A stretch of DNA of 24,661 nt from an uncultured Bacteroidota bacterium (GTDB taxonomy: Bacteria > Bacteroidota > Bacteroidia > JADZBD01): the NCBI GenBank assembly GCA_937924855.1, contig CALEYQ010000010.1:1-24661 (forward strand), given 5' to 3'. The position numbers and the translations under genes were made by a program. The notes beneath the pieces are model-generated. The model was not told where the DNA came from and did no database searches. It worked only from the letters and a program-made list of their open reading frames with translations. Below are positions 8,187 through 16,166 of this stretch, piece by piece. The stretch's first letter is position 1. Every line of letters begins with the position of its first letter.

Positions 8187-8217
8187 CAAACCTACCATTA
8201 AATCGGCAGAATTCAAA
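8187..8217 (-). promoter_or_regulatory. Promoter for bioB
   Basis: On the minus strand, TTTG (8217-8214), a 19-base spacer and an exact TAGGTTTG box (8194-8187) match the Bacteroidota -33/-7 consensus. The bioB ATG lies 25 bases after the box. Confidence 0.7.
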
Positions 8218-8238
8218 TAGGAAAATTGGGGTTGGACC

Positions 8239-9357
8239 TTAAATTCCAAGCAGGGAATTCACCAGATTTTCCCAGGAAAACTTTTTTCTTTCTTCCAAAA
8301 TTCCATCCCGGAAAGCTTCCGGATTGTTTTCCGAAAAAAAGCGAAGCAGGGCCGAAGAAATATCCGCGGTTTGAGGCGGAACCACATAACCTACCTTACC
8401 GTGAGGAACCATTTCCGAAAGTCCGCCCACATCGGTTACCAAAACGGGCTTGAAAAACTGATAGGCAACCTGGGTAACTCCGCTTTGTGTGGCGGCACGA
8501 TAAGTTTGAGCCACAATATCACAAGCAGAGAAAAAATATTTCACTCTGTTGTCGGGAATAAAATCATTATAACAAATCACACGACCGGCAAGGTCAGGCT
8601 CTTTCATTCGGTTGAGGTAAGGGGTTGAATCCTCATAAAACTCTCCGGCAACCAGTAAGCGGATTTTTTGTTTTTGCAGATTAGCATCTGCAAAGGCATC
8701 GAGTAATAAATCCAGACCTTTGTACTTTCTGATAAATCCAAAAAACAAAACATAGCGGTATTCAGGATCAAGCCCCAACTCTTTCAGGGCTTCTTTCCGG
8801 AAAACAGCTTCCCCGAAATTATCATACAGCGGATGCGGAATAAACCGGGCCGGAGCTTCAGGGCGGATAGCTTTCAGATCGAGCATTACTTTTTCCGACA
8901 TGGTAACAAATCCATCGCAGGATCGCACAAAAAACCGGGTCAGCCATTTACCCAAAGGGAATTTTTCGTGGGGAATTATATTATCGGCCACCGCTACAAT
9001 TCTGGTTTTCCTGTTTTTCTTTACCATCTTTGCTATTACACCCTGACAGGGAGCCATAAAGGGCATCCAATAGCGGAAGATGAGCAAATCGGGCTTTTCC
9101 TTTCGAATCATCCTTCCTGTTTTATACCAGGAAAAAGGATTGATGGAATTCAGCATTACGCGTATCGGAAGATTTTCGGGGCGGTCCTGATCGCTGTATT
9201 GGGATTTTCCGGGAAAAAGAAACGAGGGGTATTGGAGGGAATAGGTTACAATACTGAAGTCATGCCCCAGGCGCTGGAACTCCCTGCCCAGCCTCTCGTT
9301 GTAGGCGGCCAATCCACCACGAAGGGGCCATGCAGGACCAACCAGTACAACTTTCAT
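8239..9357 (-). CDS. Glycosyltransferase, GT4-like (GT-B fold)
   Basis: A 372-residue protein that starts with VGPAWPLRGGLAAYNERLG, a Gly-rich N-terminal loop typical of GT4 enzymes. Its second half has the GT-B nucleotide-sugar domain: RYVLFFGFIRKYKGLDLLLD, then VAQTYRAATQSGVTQVAYQF and a PVLVTDVGGLSEMV segment. No signal peptide or membrane helix is evident, so it probably works at the cytoplasmic face of the membrane. It starts 6 bases after the stop of the preceding GT2 gene. Third gene of an operon with DUF4199 and GT2. Donor and acceptor are unknown. Confidence 0.88.
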   Translation of the reverse strand: MKVVLVGPAWPLRGGLAAYNERLGREFQRLGHDFSIVTYSLQYPSFLFPGKSQYSDQDRPENLPIRVMLNSINPFSWYKTGRMIRKEKPDLLIFRYWMPFMAPCQGVIAKMVKKNRKTRIVAVADNIIPHEKFPLGKWLTRFFVRSCDGFVTMSEKVMLDLKAIRPEAPARFIPHPLYDNFGEAVFRKEALKELGLDPEYRYVLFFGFIRKYKGLDLLLDAFADANLQKQKIRLLVAGEFYEDSTPYLNRMKEPDLAGRVICYNDFIPDNRVKYFFSACDIVAQTYRAATQSGVTQVAYQFFKPVLVTDVGGLSEMVPHGKVGYVVPPQTADISSALLRFFSENNPEAFRDGILEERKKFSWENLVNSLLGI

Positions 9358-9363
9358 TCTTTG

Positions 9364-10311
9364 TCAGATTCTTTTTTGAATCAGGTAATTATTCCGGGAG
9401 GGAGAATTTCTGCTGATCAACTCGCCCAAAAATCCGGCAAGAAAAAGCATGGTTCCTAAAATCATGCAGGCAAGGGCAATGTAAAACCAGGGGTCGTTGG
9501 TAACTCTGGGAGCCACAACCCCATTGTATACATGATATAATTTAGATCCACCCAGGTAGGCAGAAAGCAAAAATCCAATAACAAACATCAGGGTTCCCAG
9601 GGGACCGAAAAAGTGCATGGGCCTTTTTCCGAATTTCGAAACGAATGTTATGGTCATCAGGTCCAGGAACCCATTGATAAACCTTTCCCATCCGAATTTA
9701 CTGCTTCCGTATTTTCTTTTCTGATGCGCAACCACCCGCTCTCCTATTTTACTGAAGCCGGCCCATTTGGCAATAACCGGAATATAGCGGTGCATTTCGC
9801 CATACACCTCAATCGATTTCACAACATCCGAGGAATAAGCTTTTAACCCGCAATTAAAATCGTGAAGTTTTATGCCTGAAATTTTACGGGTTGCCCAGTT
9901 AAACAATTTGGTTGGAATGGTTTTGGATATGGGGTCGTACCGTTTTTTCTTCCAGCCACTCACCAGATCAAAATGGTCTTCGGTAATCATTTTATACAGG
10001 GCAGGAATTTCCTCCGGACTATCCTGCAAATCGGCGTCCATGGTAATAATGACTTTTCCTTTAGCGGCATCAAACCCAACATTCAATCCGGCCGATTTCC
10101 CGTAATTGCGGCGAAACCGGATGCCTTTTACGGCAGGATTTTCCGATACCAGCTTTTCAATTACCTCCCAGGAATTATCCCGGCTCCCATCGTCGACAAA
10201 AATTATTTCATAGGAGAACCCGGAGGAAACCATTACTTTTTTTATCCAAAAAGCCAATTCGGGAAGCGATTCTTCCTCGTTATAAAGGGGAATGACTACG
10301 GAAATATCCAT
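9364..10311 (-). CDS. Membrane-anchored glycosyltransferase family 2 (GtrB/DPM-like)
   Basis: The 315 residues begin with the GT2 catalytic domain: SVVIPLYNEEESLPEL, IIFVDDGSRDNS, and MDADLQDSPEEIP, whose DAD motif binds the nucleotide-sugar and metal. Two C-terminal membrane helices follow (about 230-252 and 272-297). This layout is that of enzymes that load a sugar on a polyprenyl phosphate at the inner membrane (GtrB, ArnC or dolichyl-phosphate mannosyltransferase type); the exact sugar cannot be read. Its ATG shares one base with the stop of the DUF4199 gene (TGATG), and the GT4 gene follows by 6 bases. Confidence 0.9.
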   Translation of the reverse strand: MDISVVIPLYNEEESLPELAFWIKKVMVSSGFSYEIIFVDDGSRDNSWEVIEKLVSENPAVKGIRFRRNYGKSAGLNVGFDAAKGKVIITMDADLQDSPEEIPALYKMITEDHFDLVSGWKKKRYDPISKTIPTKLFNWATRKISGIKLHDFNCGLKAYSSDVVKSIEVYGEMHRYIPVIAKWAGFSKIGERVVAHQKRKYGSSKFGWERFINGFLDLMTITFVSKFGKRPMHFFGPLGTLMFVIGFLLSAYLGGSKLYHVYNGVVAPRVTNDPWFYIALACMILGTMLFLAGFLGELISRNSPSRNNYLIQKRI

Positions 10312-10874
10312 CAGTTTGCCTGGGTATCAAGGGTGCCGCTACTATCAGCAGGAGGATTTTTTCGAAGGAAGGCAGCTACAATAAATGCAAAAATAGCGGC
10401 AATAACCAGTTGCCAGAAAAAACCAATGGCCTGGGCCACCATTCCTTTGTCTCTTTCGGCAAAACTCTTCTCTATCCCGTCAAGAGCTTTATCTATATCC
10501 TCCTGTGGCATATTAAAACTCTCCAGCATTTCGATGGTATTCTCCATGGTGGCATTTTTGATTTTTTCATTCAGGTCCGGATCAATAACCCCGAACAACA
10601 AAGCATTAAATAAAACACCAATAAAGGCTCCCATAACACTTAAACCAAAAGAAGCCAGATAGCCCTGCCAGTAAGACATAAATCCGCCAACGGCTTTCCG
10701 ATAACGGAAAGCAATAACAAAATGAATTGTAATAATAGCCACCAGAACCAGAATTCCCATCCACCACTTTGCCATGTATTTCGGACCCGTGAGGTATAAC
10801 AACAAGCCCATAAACACATTTATGCCTCCCAGCAGCAGGCCAAACTCAAGGAGTTTTTTACGGTTTTGAATCAT
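10311..10874 (-). CDS. DUF4199 family membrane protein
   Basis: The 187 residues have four predicted membrane helices (about 9-27, 36-54, 70-94, 142-166), a charged loop between the third and fourth, and a polar C-terminus. The pattern (KKLLEFGLLLGGINVFMG at the start, FMSYWQGYLASFGLSVMGAF in the middle) matches the DUF4199 family, widespread in Bacteroidota and of unknown function. It is the first gene of an operon with GT2 and GT4, to which it is linked by a 1-base overlap, which suggests an envelope-glycan-related role. That role is inferred from the neighbours only. Confidence 0.82.
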   Translation of the reverse strand: MIQNRKKLLEFGLLLGGINVFMGLLLYLTGPKYMAKWWMGILVLVAIITIHFVIAFRYRKAVGGFMSYWQGYLASFGLSVMGAFIGVLFNALLFGVIDPDLNEKIKNATMENTIEMLESFNMPQEDIDKALDGIEKSFAERDKGMVAQAIGFFWQLVIAAIFAFIVAAFLRKNPPADSSGTLDTQAN

Positions 10875-10890
10875 GGTGGTTTCGTTTCTA

Positions 10891-10916
10891 CAAATATATT
10901 AAGTTAATATTTCAAA
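10891..10916 (-). promoter_or_regulatory. Promoter for the DUF4199-GT2-GT4 operon
   Basis: Exact TATATTTG at 10898-10891 on the minus strand, 16 bases before the ATG at 10874. A TTTG (10916-10913) is only 14 bases upstream of the box, a short spacing. Confidence 0.55.
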
Positions 10917-10939
10917 GCCGGAGATTATTCGGAACAAAA

Positions 10940-10972
10940 TTGCCCCGGGAAATCCTATTTTCCGTATTTTCG
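10940..10972 (+). promoter_or_regulatory. Promoter for SRP RNA
   Basis: TTG at 10940-10942, a 22-base spacer and TATTTTCG (10965-10972, one mismatch to TAnnTTTG). The first paired base of the SRP RNA is 5 bases after the box, which gives an internal estimate of the box-to-start distance in this genome. Confidence 0.55.
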
Positions 10973-10976
10973 CGCG

Positions 10977-11072
10977 GGGCAAGTCTCATACGACCAGCTC
11001 CTGCCAAACTCCCCCAGGTCGGGAACGAAGCAAGGGTAGGCGGTTGAGCGGTGCGATATGAATCGCTTGCCC
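10977..11072 (+). ncRNA. ffs: Signal recognition particle RNA, bacterial small (4.5S-like) type
   Basis: About 96 bases fold into one long hairpin. GGGCAAG (10977-10983) pairs with CTTGCCC (11066-11072). The apical part is the conserved domain IV: AGG (11016-11018), TCG/CGA flanking a GGAA tetraloop (11019-11028) and AGCA (11029-11032), closed by CCC/GGG (11013-11015 with 11034-11036). This is the Ffh-binding element needed for co-translational targeting of membrane and exported proteins. A 17-T run follows almost at once. Its promoter is divergent from the DUF4199 operon's. Confidence 0.92.
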
Positions 11073-11092
11073 TAATTTTTTTTTTTTTTTTT
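11066..11092 (+). terminator. Poly-T terminator of the SRP RNA
   Basis: The closing stem of the SRP RNA itself is followed by TAA and then 17 consecutive T (11076-11092). The RNA hairpin plus T-run can act as an intrinsic terminator. So long a homopolymer is also a place where sequence or assembly errors are likely. Confidence 0.7.
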
Positions 11093-11437
11093 AAAAAGAA
11101 AAACAAAGGCGACGGAATTGTTTATTCCACCAATCCCCAATACAAACCATTTGAATTTTTGAAAGCGGAGGAATCCCCTGCCTCAGATTCACCTGCCACC
11201 GGCACTCCCCTGAAAATCTTTCTGGATCGTTTGGGTGGGAACCGGATGGTATCGAGGATTACAGGCTTCAACCTTCCCCTGCAGAAATTGGAAGAACTTG
11301 AAAAAAACCTGAAGAAAAAATGCGGTGTGGGAGGAAGCAGCCGTGAAGGAGAAATTCTTATTCAGGGAAATCACAGGGAAAAACTGAAAAAGCTTCTGGA
11401 AGAAATGGGCTATCGCGTTAAACTCGCCGGAGGTTAG
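11093..11437 (+). CDS. SUI1/YciH-like translation initiation factor homologue, start unresolved
   Basis: From KKKNKGDGIVYSTNP onward this is a bacterial SUI1 (eIF1-like) protein of about 114 residues: RLGGNRMVSRITGF, then LKKKCGVGGSSREGEILIQG and LLEEMGYRVKLAGG. Family knowledge: eIF1 acts in start-codon choice; the bacterial role is poorly defined. Oddity: no ATG, GTG or TTG lies at the expected N-terminus. The given start is only the first codon after the 17-T run. The frame does stay open upstream to a GTG at 11051, but that would encode part of the SRP RNA and a Phe tract. A lost ATG, a homopolymer error, or a rare start such as ATT at 11075 are options. Its stop overlaps the convergent GT2 stop by 4 bases. 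Confidence 0.8.
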   Translation, partial: KKKNKGDGIVYSTNPQYKPFEFLKAEESPASDSPATGTPLKIFLDRLGGNRMVSRITGFNLPLQKLEELEKNLKKKCGVGGSSREGEILIQGNHREKLKKLLEEMGYRVKLAGG

Positions 11438-12183
11438 CCCCTTTGCCGGTACATTTCCGATTTCATCAGCCCCCATTTATTGAACCGGTAAACCAGGGAA
11501 ACCTGTAGGCAGCCAAAGCCATACTTCAGGCTCCGGCTGAAATTAATACTGGATGCTTCTGGAAAATATTTGGTAGGACAGGTAACCTCGGCAATTTTAA
11601 ATCCTGCGTAAAAAATTTGCGACAACATCTGGTTATCGAACACAAAATCATCGCTGTTGGCCTCAAAATTTATTTTCAGCAATACATCCTTGCTGAAGGC
11701 GCGGTAGCCGGTATGATACTCACTCAGCTTTTGGTTGATGATAATGTTTTGGGCCAGGGTAAGGAAGCGGTTGAAGAGGTATTTATACATCGGCATCCCG
11801 CCTTCCAGCGCCCCTTTGCCAAGAATTCTTGAGCCAAGCACAACAGGATAAACATCATTGGCAATAAGGTAGGCCATGCTATGAATCAGACGAGGCGTAT
11901 ATTGATAATCGGGATGCAACATAATTACAATATCAGCTCCGATTTCAAGGGCCTTTCCATAGCAGGATTTCTGATTCCCTCCGTAACCCCTGTTTTTCTC
12001 ATGGCGAATAATATGCTTAATGCCCAGTGATTTTCCCACATCTACCGTTTCATCCCTACTGGCATCATCCACCAGAACAACATCATCCACAATGTCGAAT
12101 GGAATTTCGGCATAGGTTTTTGCCAGGGTGGCGGCCGCATTATAGGCAGGTAAAACAACAACGATCTTTTTGCCGTTTATCAT
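11434..12183 (-). CDS. Glycosyltransferase family 2 (polyprenyl-phosphate type, soluble)
   Basis: A 249-residue GT2 domain: VVVLPAYNAAATLAKTYAE, VVLVDDASRDETV, then MLHPDYQYTP in place of the common DxD. Downstream are YHTGYRAFS and CPTKYFPEASSI. No C-terminal membrane helices are present, unlike the GT2 at 9364. Similar HPDYQY proteins are common in Bacteroidota and are usually annotated only as GT2; donor and acceptor are unknown. It is a single-gene unit, divergent from the LptF/LptG-type gene and convergent with the SUI1 gene. The ATG is 5 bases after an exact promoter box, so the mRNA is probably leaderless. Confidence 0.9.
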   Translation of the reverse strand: MINGKKIVVVLPAYNAAATLAKTYAEIPFDIVDDVVLVDDASRDETVDVGKSLGIKHIIRHEKNRGYGGNQKSCYGKALEIGADIVIMLHPDYQYTPRLIHSMAYLIANDVYPVVLGSRILGKGALEGGMPMYKYLFNRFLTLAQNIIINQKLSEYHTGYRAFSKDVLLKINFEANSDDFVFDNQMLSQIFYAGFKIAEVTCPTKYFPEASSINFSRSLKYGFGCLQVSLVYRFNKWGLMKSEMYRQRG

Positions 12184-12187
12184 GGCC

Positions 12188-12216
12188 CAAAAATAACCAA
12201 TTTAAGCCGCTCCAAA
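12188..12216 (-). promoter_or_regulatory. Promoter for the GT2 gene at 12183
   Basis: Minus strand TTTG (12216-12213), 17-base spacer, exact TATTTTTG (12195-12188), then 4 bases to the ATG. Leaderless transcription is predicted. Confidence 0.65.
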
Positions 12217-12259
12217 CACAATATAAATTCAATTCCGGGGTTTGTCCATAGGTAGTAAG

Positions 12260-12267
12260 TATATTTG
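12260..12267 (+). promoter_or_regulatory. Promoter -7 box for the LptF/LptG-GT operon
   Basis: Exact TATATTTG, 6 bases before the ATG at 12274. TTTG at 12241-12244 is 15 bases upstream of the box, a short spacing. The predicted leader is about 2 bases. Confidence 0.6.
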
Positions 12268-12273
12268 CAAGGC

Positions 12274-13758
12274 ATGAAGACCCTGACCCGTTATACCCTT
12301 CTTTCCTACATCGGGCCTTTCTTTCTCACCCTTTTCATTTCACTCTTCGTGCTTTTTATGCAGTTTTTGTGGAAATGGCTGGAAGATTTTGTTGGGAAGG
12401 GTCTGGATCTGGGAACCATTGCCGAATTGGTATTTTATGTCAGCCTTACCCTGATCCCCATGGCACTGCCACTGGCCATATTGCTGAGCTCGCTCATGAC
12501 TTTTGGGAACATGGGAGAGCATTACGAACTTGTGGCACTTAAATCGAGCGGACTGTCGCTGCAAAAAATCATGCGACCCCTGATGATTTTCTCACTTTTT
12601 TTGTCCGGCGTGGCTTTTGTCTTCTCCAATCACTTTCTACCCTTTGCAAACCTGAAAATGTGGACCCTTGTAAATGGGATAGCAGAAACCAAGCCTGCCT
12701 TTAATATTAAGGAGGGAGCTTTTTACAACGGGATTAACGGCTATGTTTTCCGAGTGGAGAAAAAAGAATCCGACGGGCAAACCCTGAGCGGGATTATTAT
12801 TTACGACCATACCCAGGGCTATGGAAACACAAGGGTCACCACCGCGGGCTCCGGCAAAATGGAAATATCAGACAATAAACAGTTCCTGATTATTCATCTT
12901 GAAAACGGATACTCCTACGACGAAGTAATCAACGAAAAAACTCCCGTAAGTCACCCCCTGGTAAGAACCCATTTTAAAACCCAAACCCTGAAAATAAACC
13001 TCCAGGGTTTTGAGGTAAAAAAAATGGACGAAGAATTGTTCAAGTCTAATTACGAAATGTTAACCCTGAATCAAATCGAAGGGGAACTGGACTCCATCAG
13101 CGATTCTCATACCGAAGCCCGTCGTGTGTTTATTAATAAATTCAGGGAAAAACATCTGACAAACCACCAGCATAAGGAAACTCCAAAGCCGGTTCCAAGT
13201 CTTGAAAATATTCCCCTTCCCGGAAAGCAGGCCTTTCTGTCAAAAATAATTCAGGACAGCCTGGTTAAAAAAGCCGGCAACAATAACCTGGCCTTTACAA
13301 GCCCTCCTGACAACATCCCCTTTCTTGTTTATGAAAATGCCCTCAGCATTGCCCGCGAGGCCAAACAGGATTTAACAGAATACATGGACGAACTTACCTA
13401 TCTGAACAAGCCCAAAATATTATTGAAAATTGTATGGCATAAAAAATTCACACTTTCGTTCGCCTGCCTCGTTTTATTTTTCATTGGAGCACCCTTAGGA
13501 GCCATTATCAGGAAAGGAGGACTGGGAATGCCTGTGGTAATTTCAATATTACTTTTCATTCTATACTATGTGTTATCCATCACAGGTGAAAAATTTGCCA
13601 AAGAAGGCATTATTTCCCCTATGTTGGGAAGCTGGATTTCATCGCTGATACTTTTGCCACTGGGTATTTTCTTAACCTGGAAAGCCACAACTGATTCTTC
13701 CCTGCTCGACCTGGATTATTATTCAGGAAAAATTAAAAGCCTTTTCAAAAAAAGATGA
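12274..13758 (+). CDS. LptF/LptG family permease (lipopolysaccharide export)
   Basis: A 494-residue membrane protein of the LptF/LptG family, which with the LptB ATPase extracts lipopolysaccharide from the inner membrane. Three N-terminal helices (about 10-32, 54-76, 98-119) and three C-terminal ones (about 385-405, 413-431, 446-469) flank a large periplasmic domain. The family motif region LPLAILLSSLMTFGNMGEHYE(L) is clear. It is longer than E. coli LptF or LptG (~360) because of a polar insert near 270-380, as I recall for Bacteroidota homologues. The ATG at 12274 is used; the TTG at 12265 is part of the promoter box. It is coupled to two glycosyltransferases by an ATGA overlap. Confidence 0.88.
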   Translation: MKTLTRYTLLSYIGPFFLTLFISLFVLFMQFLWKWLEDFVGKGLDLGTIAELVFYVSLTLIPMALPLAILLSSLMTFGNMGEHYELVALKSSGLSLQKIMRPLMIFSLFLSGVAFVFSNHFLPFANLKMWTLVNGIAETKPAFNIKEGAFYNGINGYVFRVEKKESDGQTLSGIIIYDHTQGYGNTRVTTAGSGKMEISDNKQFLIIHLENGYSYDEVINEKTPVSHPLVRTHFKTQTLKINLQGFEVKKMDEELFKSNYEMLTLNQIEGELDSISDSHTEARRVFINKFREKHLTNHQHKETPKPVPSLENIPLPGKQAFLSKIIQDSLVKKAGNNNLAFTSPPDNIPFLVYENALSIAREAKQDLTEYMDELTYLNKPKILLKIVWHKKFTLSFACLVLFFIGAPLGAIIRKGGLGMPVVISILLFILYYVLSITGEKFAKEGIISPMLGSWISSLILLPLGIFLTWKATTDSSLLDLDYYSGKIKSLFKKR

Positions 13759-14960
13759 GGATTCTGCAATTAAGCAATAAGTTGCCGTATCCTCCCAGGG
13801 ATGGTGGTGCCCTTGCAACCCTGAATATGGCCCTGGGACTGGCAGATGCGGGCCTGAGGGTTCATAATCACGCCATGAATACCTCCCGCCATTTTTTTCC
13901 GGTTTCCTCCATTCCCGAAAACCTGCGGCAAAAAATCCATTTTTCAGCCACACCGGTCGATACCGATATAAAACCCCTTCCCGCGCTCCTTGCCCTCCTG
14001 AAAAACGAATCCTATAATCTGGTCCGTTTTCAAAAAAGAGAATTCGAAACCGACCTCAAAAATATTTTGAAAACGGAGGAAGCTTTTGATGCCTTTATTC
14101 TTGAGGGATTATACCTCTGCCCCTACATCCCCCTCCTGCGAAAACACAGCCGGGCTCCCATTTTGTTCAGGGCCCATAACATAGAACACCGGATTTGGGA
14201 ACGAAGGGCAGATCATGAAAAATCAGCGGTAAAAAAATGGTATTTAAAAAAACTGGCCGGGCAATTGAAAGCGGCCGAGGAAAAACTTCCCGGGCTTGCC
14301 GATGCCATTATTCCCATTTCACCCATAGACGCAGAATGGTTTTCTCAAAAATTTCCTGATAAAACCCAATTTGTATATCCTGCCGGCATTACCCGGTTTG
14401 CAAATCGCGATAACATAAACAAAGTAAACCGAAAATCTTTATGCTTCATTGGGGCGCTGGATTGGTATCCCAACATCGAAGGATTGAACTGGTTTTTGGA
14501 AAAAGTATGGCCGGATTTAATAGAAAAAGATCCGGAGATTACCCTCCATGTGGCAGGGAGGAACATGCCCGACAGCTTAAAAAAACGATCTTTCACGGGA
14601 GTTAGCTTCTATGGAGAAGTCCCCGATTCAAAAGAGTTTATTCAGGATCACCATGTGGTTATCGCTCCCCTTTTTTCAGGCAGTGGCATGCGGGTAAAAA
14701 TTGTGGAAGCTATGGCATTGGGAAAGGCAGTAATTACAACTGATGTTGGCCGGGAAGGCCTGGCATTAACTCCGGAAGAACATTTTATGCTGGCGAATAC
14801 TCCCGAAACTTTTGCAGACGCCATACTCAAACTTACCCAAAACGACGACCTGGGAGAAAAAATCCGCTTAAACGCCTGGTTATTTGCCCGGGATAATTTC
14901 CATTTAAATACAATCACCGAAGGTCTGGTCCTTTTCATTCAAAATCAAAAATTGTCATGA
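13755..14960 (+). CDS. Glycosyltransferase, GT4-like
   Basis: A 401-residue GT-B glycosyltransferase. The N-terminal LSNKLPYPPRDGGALATLN has the Gly-rich acceptor-side loop; FRAHNIEHRIWERRA is typical of a GT4 subgroup. The C-terminal donor domain has KSLCFIGALDWYPNIEGLNWF and GSGMRVKIVEAMALGKAVI, with the conserved Glu of the E-x7-E-like region. No membrane helix is evident. It starts inside the stop of the LptF/LptG-type gene and ends inside the start of the next GT2 gene (both ATGA), so all three are likely made in fixed proportion. Sugar and acceptor unknown. Confidence 0.9.
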   Translation: MRILQLSNKLPYPPRDGGALATLNMALGLADAGLRVHNHAMNTSRHFFPVSSIPENLRQKIHFSATPVDTDIKPLPALLALLKNESYNLVRFQKREFETDLKNILKTEEAFDAFILEGLYLCPYIPLLRKHSRAPILFRAHNIEHRIWERRADHEKSAVKKWYLKKLAGQLKAAEEKLPGLADAIIPISPIDAEWFSQKFPDKTQFVYPAGITRFANRDNINKVNRKSLCFIGALDWYPNIEGLNWFLEKVWPDLIEKDPEITLHVAGRNMPDSLKKRSFTGVSFYGEVPDSKEFIQDHHVVIAPLFSGSGMRVKIVEAMALGKAVITTDVGREGLALTPEEHFMLANTPETFADAILKLTQNDDLGEKIRLNAWLFARDNFHLNTITEGLVLFIQNQKLS

Positions 14961-16135
14961 GCCGGGAAGCTATCTTGATTTTGATTTTTTTGGGATTGCT
15001 GGCCCATTCCTACCTTATTTATCCTTTGTTATTACGAATACTGGTTCGTATCCGGAAACAAAATAAAGCGGAACCACCGGCCCATGAAAAACCCTTTATC
15101 TCCATTTTAATTCCTGCCCACAACGAAGAAGATGTTATTGAGGAGAAAATCAAATCGGTGCTTAATTCCAACTATCCAAAAGACAAAATGGAAATTCTCA
15201 TTGGTCTTGATCATTGTACCGACCGGACCGAAGAAATTGTAAAAAGTATTGCGGAAACAAATTCTCTGCTTTTGATAAAGAAAATGCAAGACAGGAGTGG
15301 AAAATCAGGCGTCATTAACGCCCTGGTTCCGGAAAGCAAGGGAGAAATTCTGGTGATTACCGATGCCAATATTTTGCTGTTACCGGACACCCTGAATAAT
15401 CTGGTGCGGGGATTTTCCGATCCGCGAACGGGTCTCATCGATACGCGGATGCGTCACATTCCAAAGGAAAACACAGGAATTTCCGGCGTAGAAAGTGGCT
15501 ATGTTAATACGGAGGTGGGAACCAAAAATGCAGAAAGTGTTTTATGGGGCTGCATGATGGGACCCTTCGGCGGTTGCTTTGCTGTCCGGAAAAAATTATT
15601 CCGGCCTATTCCCTCCCATTTTCTGGTGGACGACTTTTTCCTGAACATGGTGGTTCTGAAGTCATGCCATAAATCAAAAAACGCCATGGAGGCAGAGGTG
15701 CTGGAAGATGTTTCAACTTCCTTGCGGGAAGAATTCCGCAGGAAAATCAGAATTGCTACCGGAAACTTTCAGAACCTCATTTATTTCTTTCCGCTCTTGT
15801 TTCGCTTCAATGCGCTTAGCTTTTGTTTCTTTTCCCATAAAGTAATCCGCTGGATCGGACCCTTTTTATACATCGCGGCATTGGGAATTACCATCCTCAA
15901 AGCCATACATTTCCCCGGTTTATGGATAGTTCTCCTTGCAGGAGCGCTGGTAATACCTTTTGTCTTAACTCTTGCTGACATTCTACTTACAAAATTGGGA
16001 GTAAACCTGATGATTTTAAGGCCTTTTTCCCATCTGGTGAGTATGAACCTCGCCCTTTTCATTGGCTTTTTCCGGTTTCTTTCCGGCGTAAAGAGTGGAG
16101 CCTGGAAACCAACCCGCAGGAATCAGGCGGGATAA
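14957..16135 (+). CDS. Membrane-bound glycosyltransferase family 2 (processive-type layout)
   Basis: A 392-residue protein with one N-terminal helix (about 6-26), a cytoplasmic GT2 domain and about three C-terminal helices (about 296-315, 319-345, 360-376). Catalytic landmarks: SILIPAHNEEDVIEEKI, LDHCTDRTEE, TDANILLLP (DxN in place of DxD), VDDFFLNM (the catalytic-base Asp region) and RRKIRIATGN, resembling the QxxRW-like acceptor motif. This layout is shared with cellulose-synthase-like and N-acetylglucosaminyl transferases that extend a chain and may pass it across the membrane. The product is unknown. Last gene of the LptF/LptG-GT4-GT2 operon. Confidence 0.88.
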   Translation: MSREAILILIFLGLLAHSYLIYPLLLRILVRIRKQNKAEPPAHEKPFISILIPAHNEEDVIEEKIKSVLNSNYPKDKMEILIGLDHCTDRTEEIVKSIAETNSLLLIKKMQDRSGKSGVINALVPESKGEILVITDANILLLPDTLNNLVRGFSDPRTGLIDTRMRHIPKENTGISGVESGYVNTEVGTKNAESVLWGCMMGPFGGCFAVRKKLFRPIPSHFLVDDFFLNMVVLKSCHKSKNAMEAEVLEDVSTSLREEFRRKIRIATGNFQNLIYFFPLLFRFNALSFCFFSHKVIRWIGPFLYIAALGITILKAIHFPGLWIVLLAGALVIPFVLTLADILLTKLGVNLMILRPFSHLVSMNLALFIGFFRFLSGVKSGAWKPTRRNQAG

Positions 16136-16151
16136 TCCCCTTTTTTATTCG

Positions 16152-16159
16152 TAATTTTG
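16152..16159 (+). promoter_or_regulatory. Promoter -7 box for ribBA
   Basis: Exact TAATTTTG, 7 bases before the ATG at 16167; no clear -33 TTG. The predicted leader of about 3 bases leaves no room for an FMN riboswitch ahead of this riboflavin gene. Confidence 0.55.
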
Positions 16160-16166
16160 TAATATC

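Noticed and set aside
11051..11092. GTG start and Phe tract for the SUI1-like gene
   Set aside because: These codons are the 3' arm of the SRP RNA and its poly-T terminator, unlikely to be translated.
12265..12273. TTG start for the LptF/LptG-type gene
   Set aside because: The TTG is the end of the TATATTTG promoter box; the ATG at 12274 gives the usual N-terminus.
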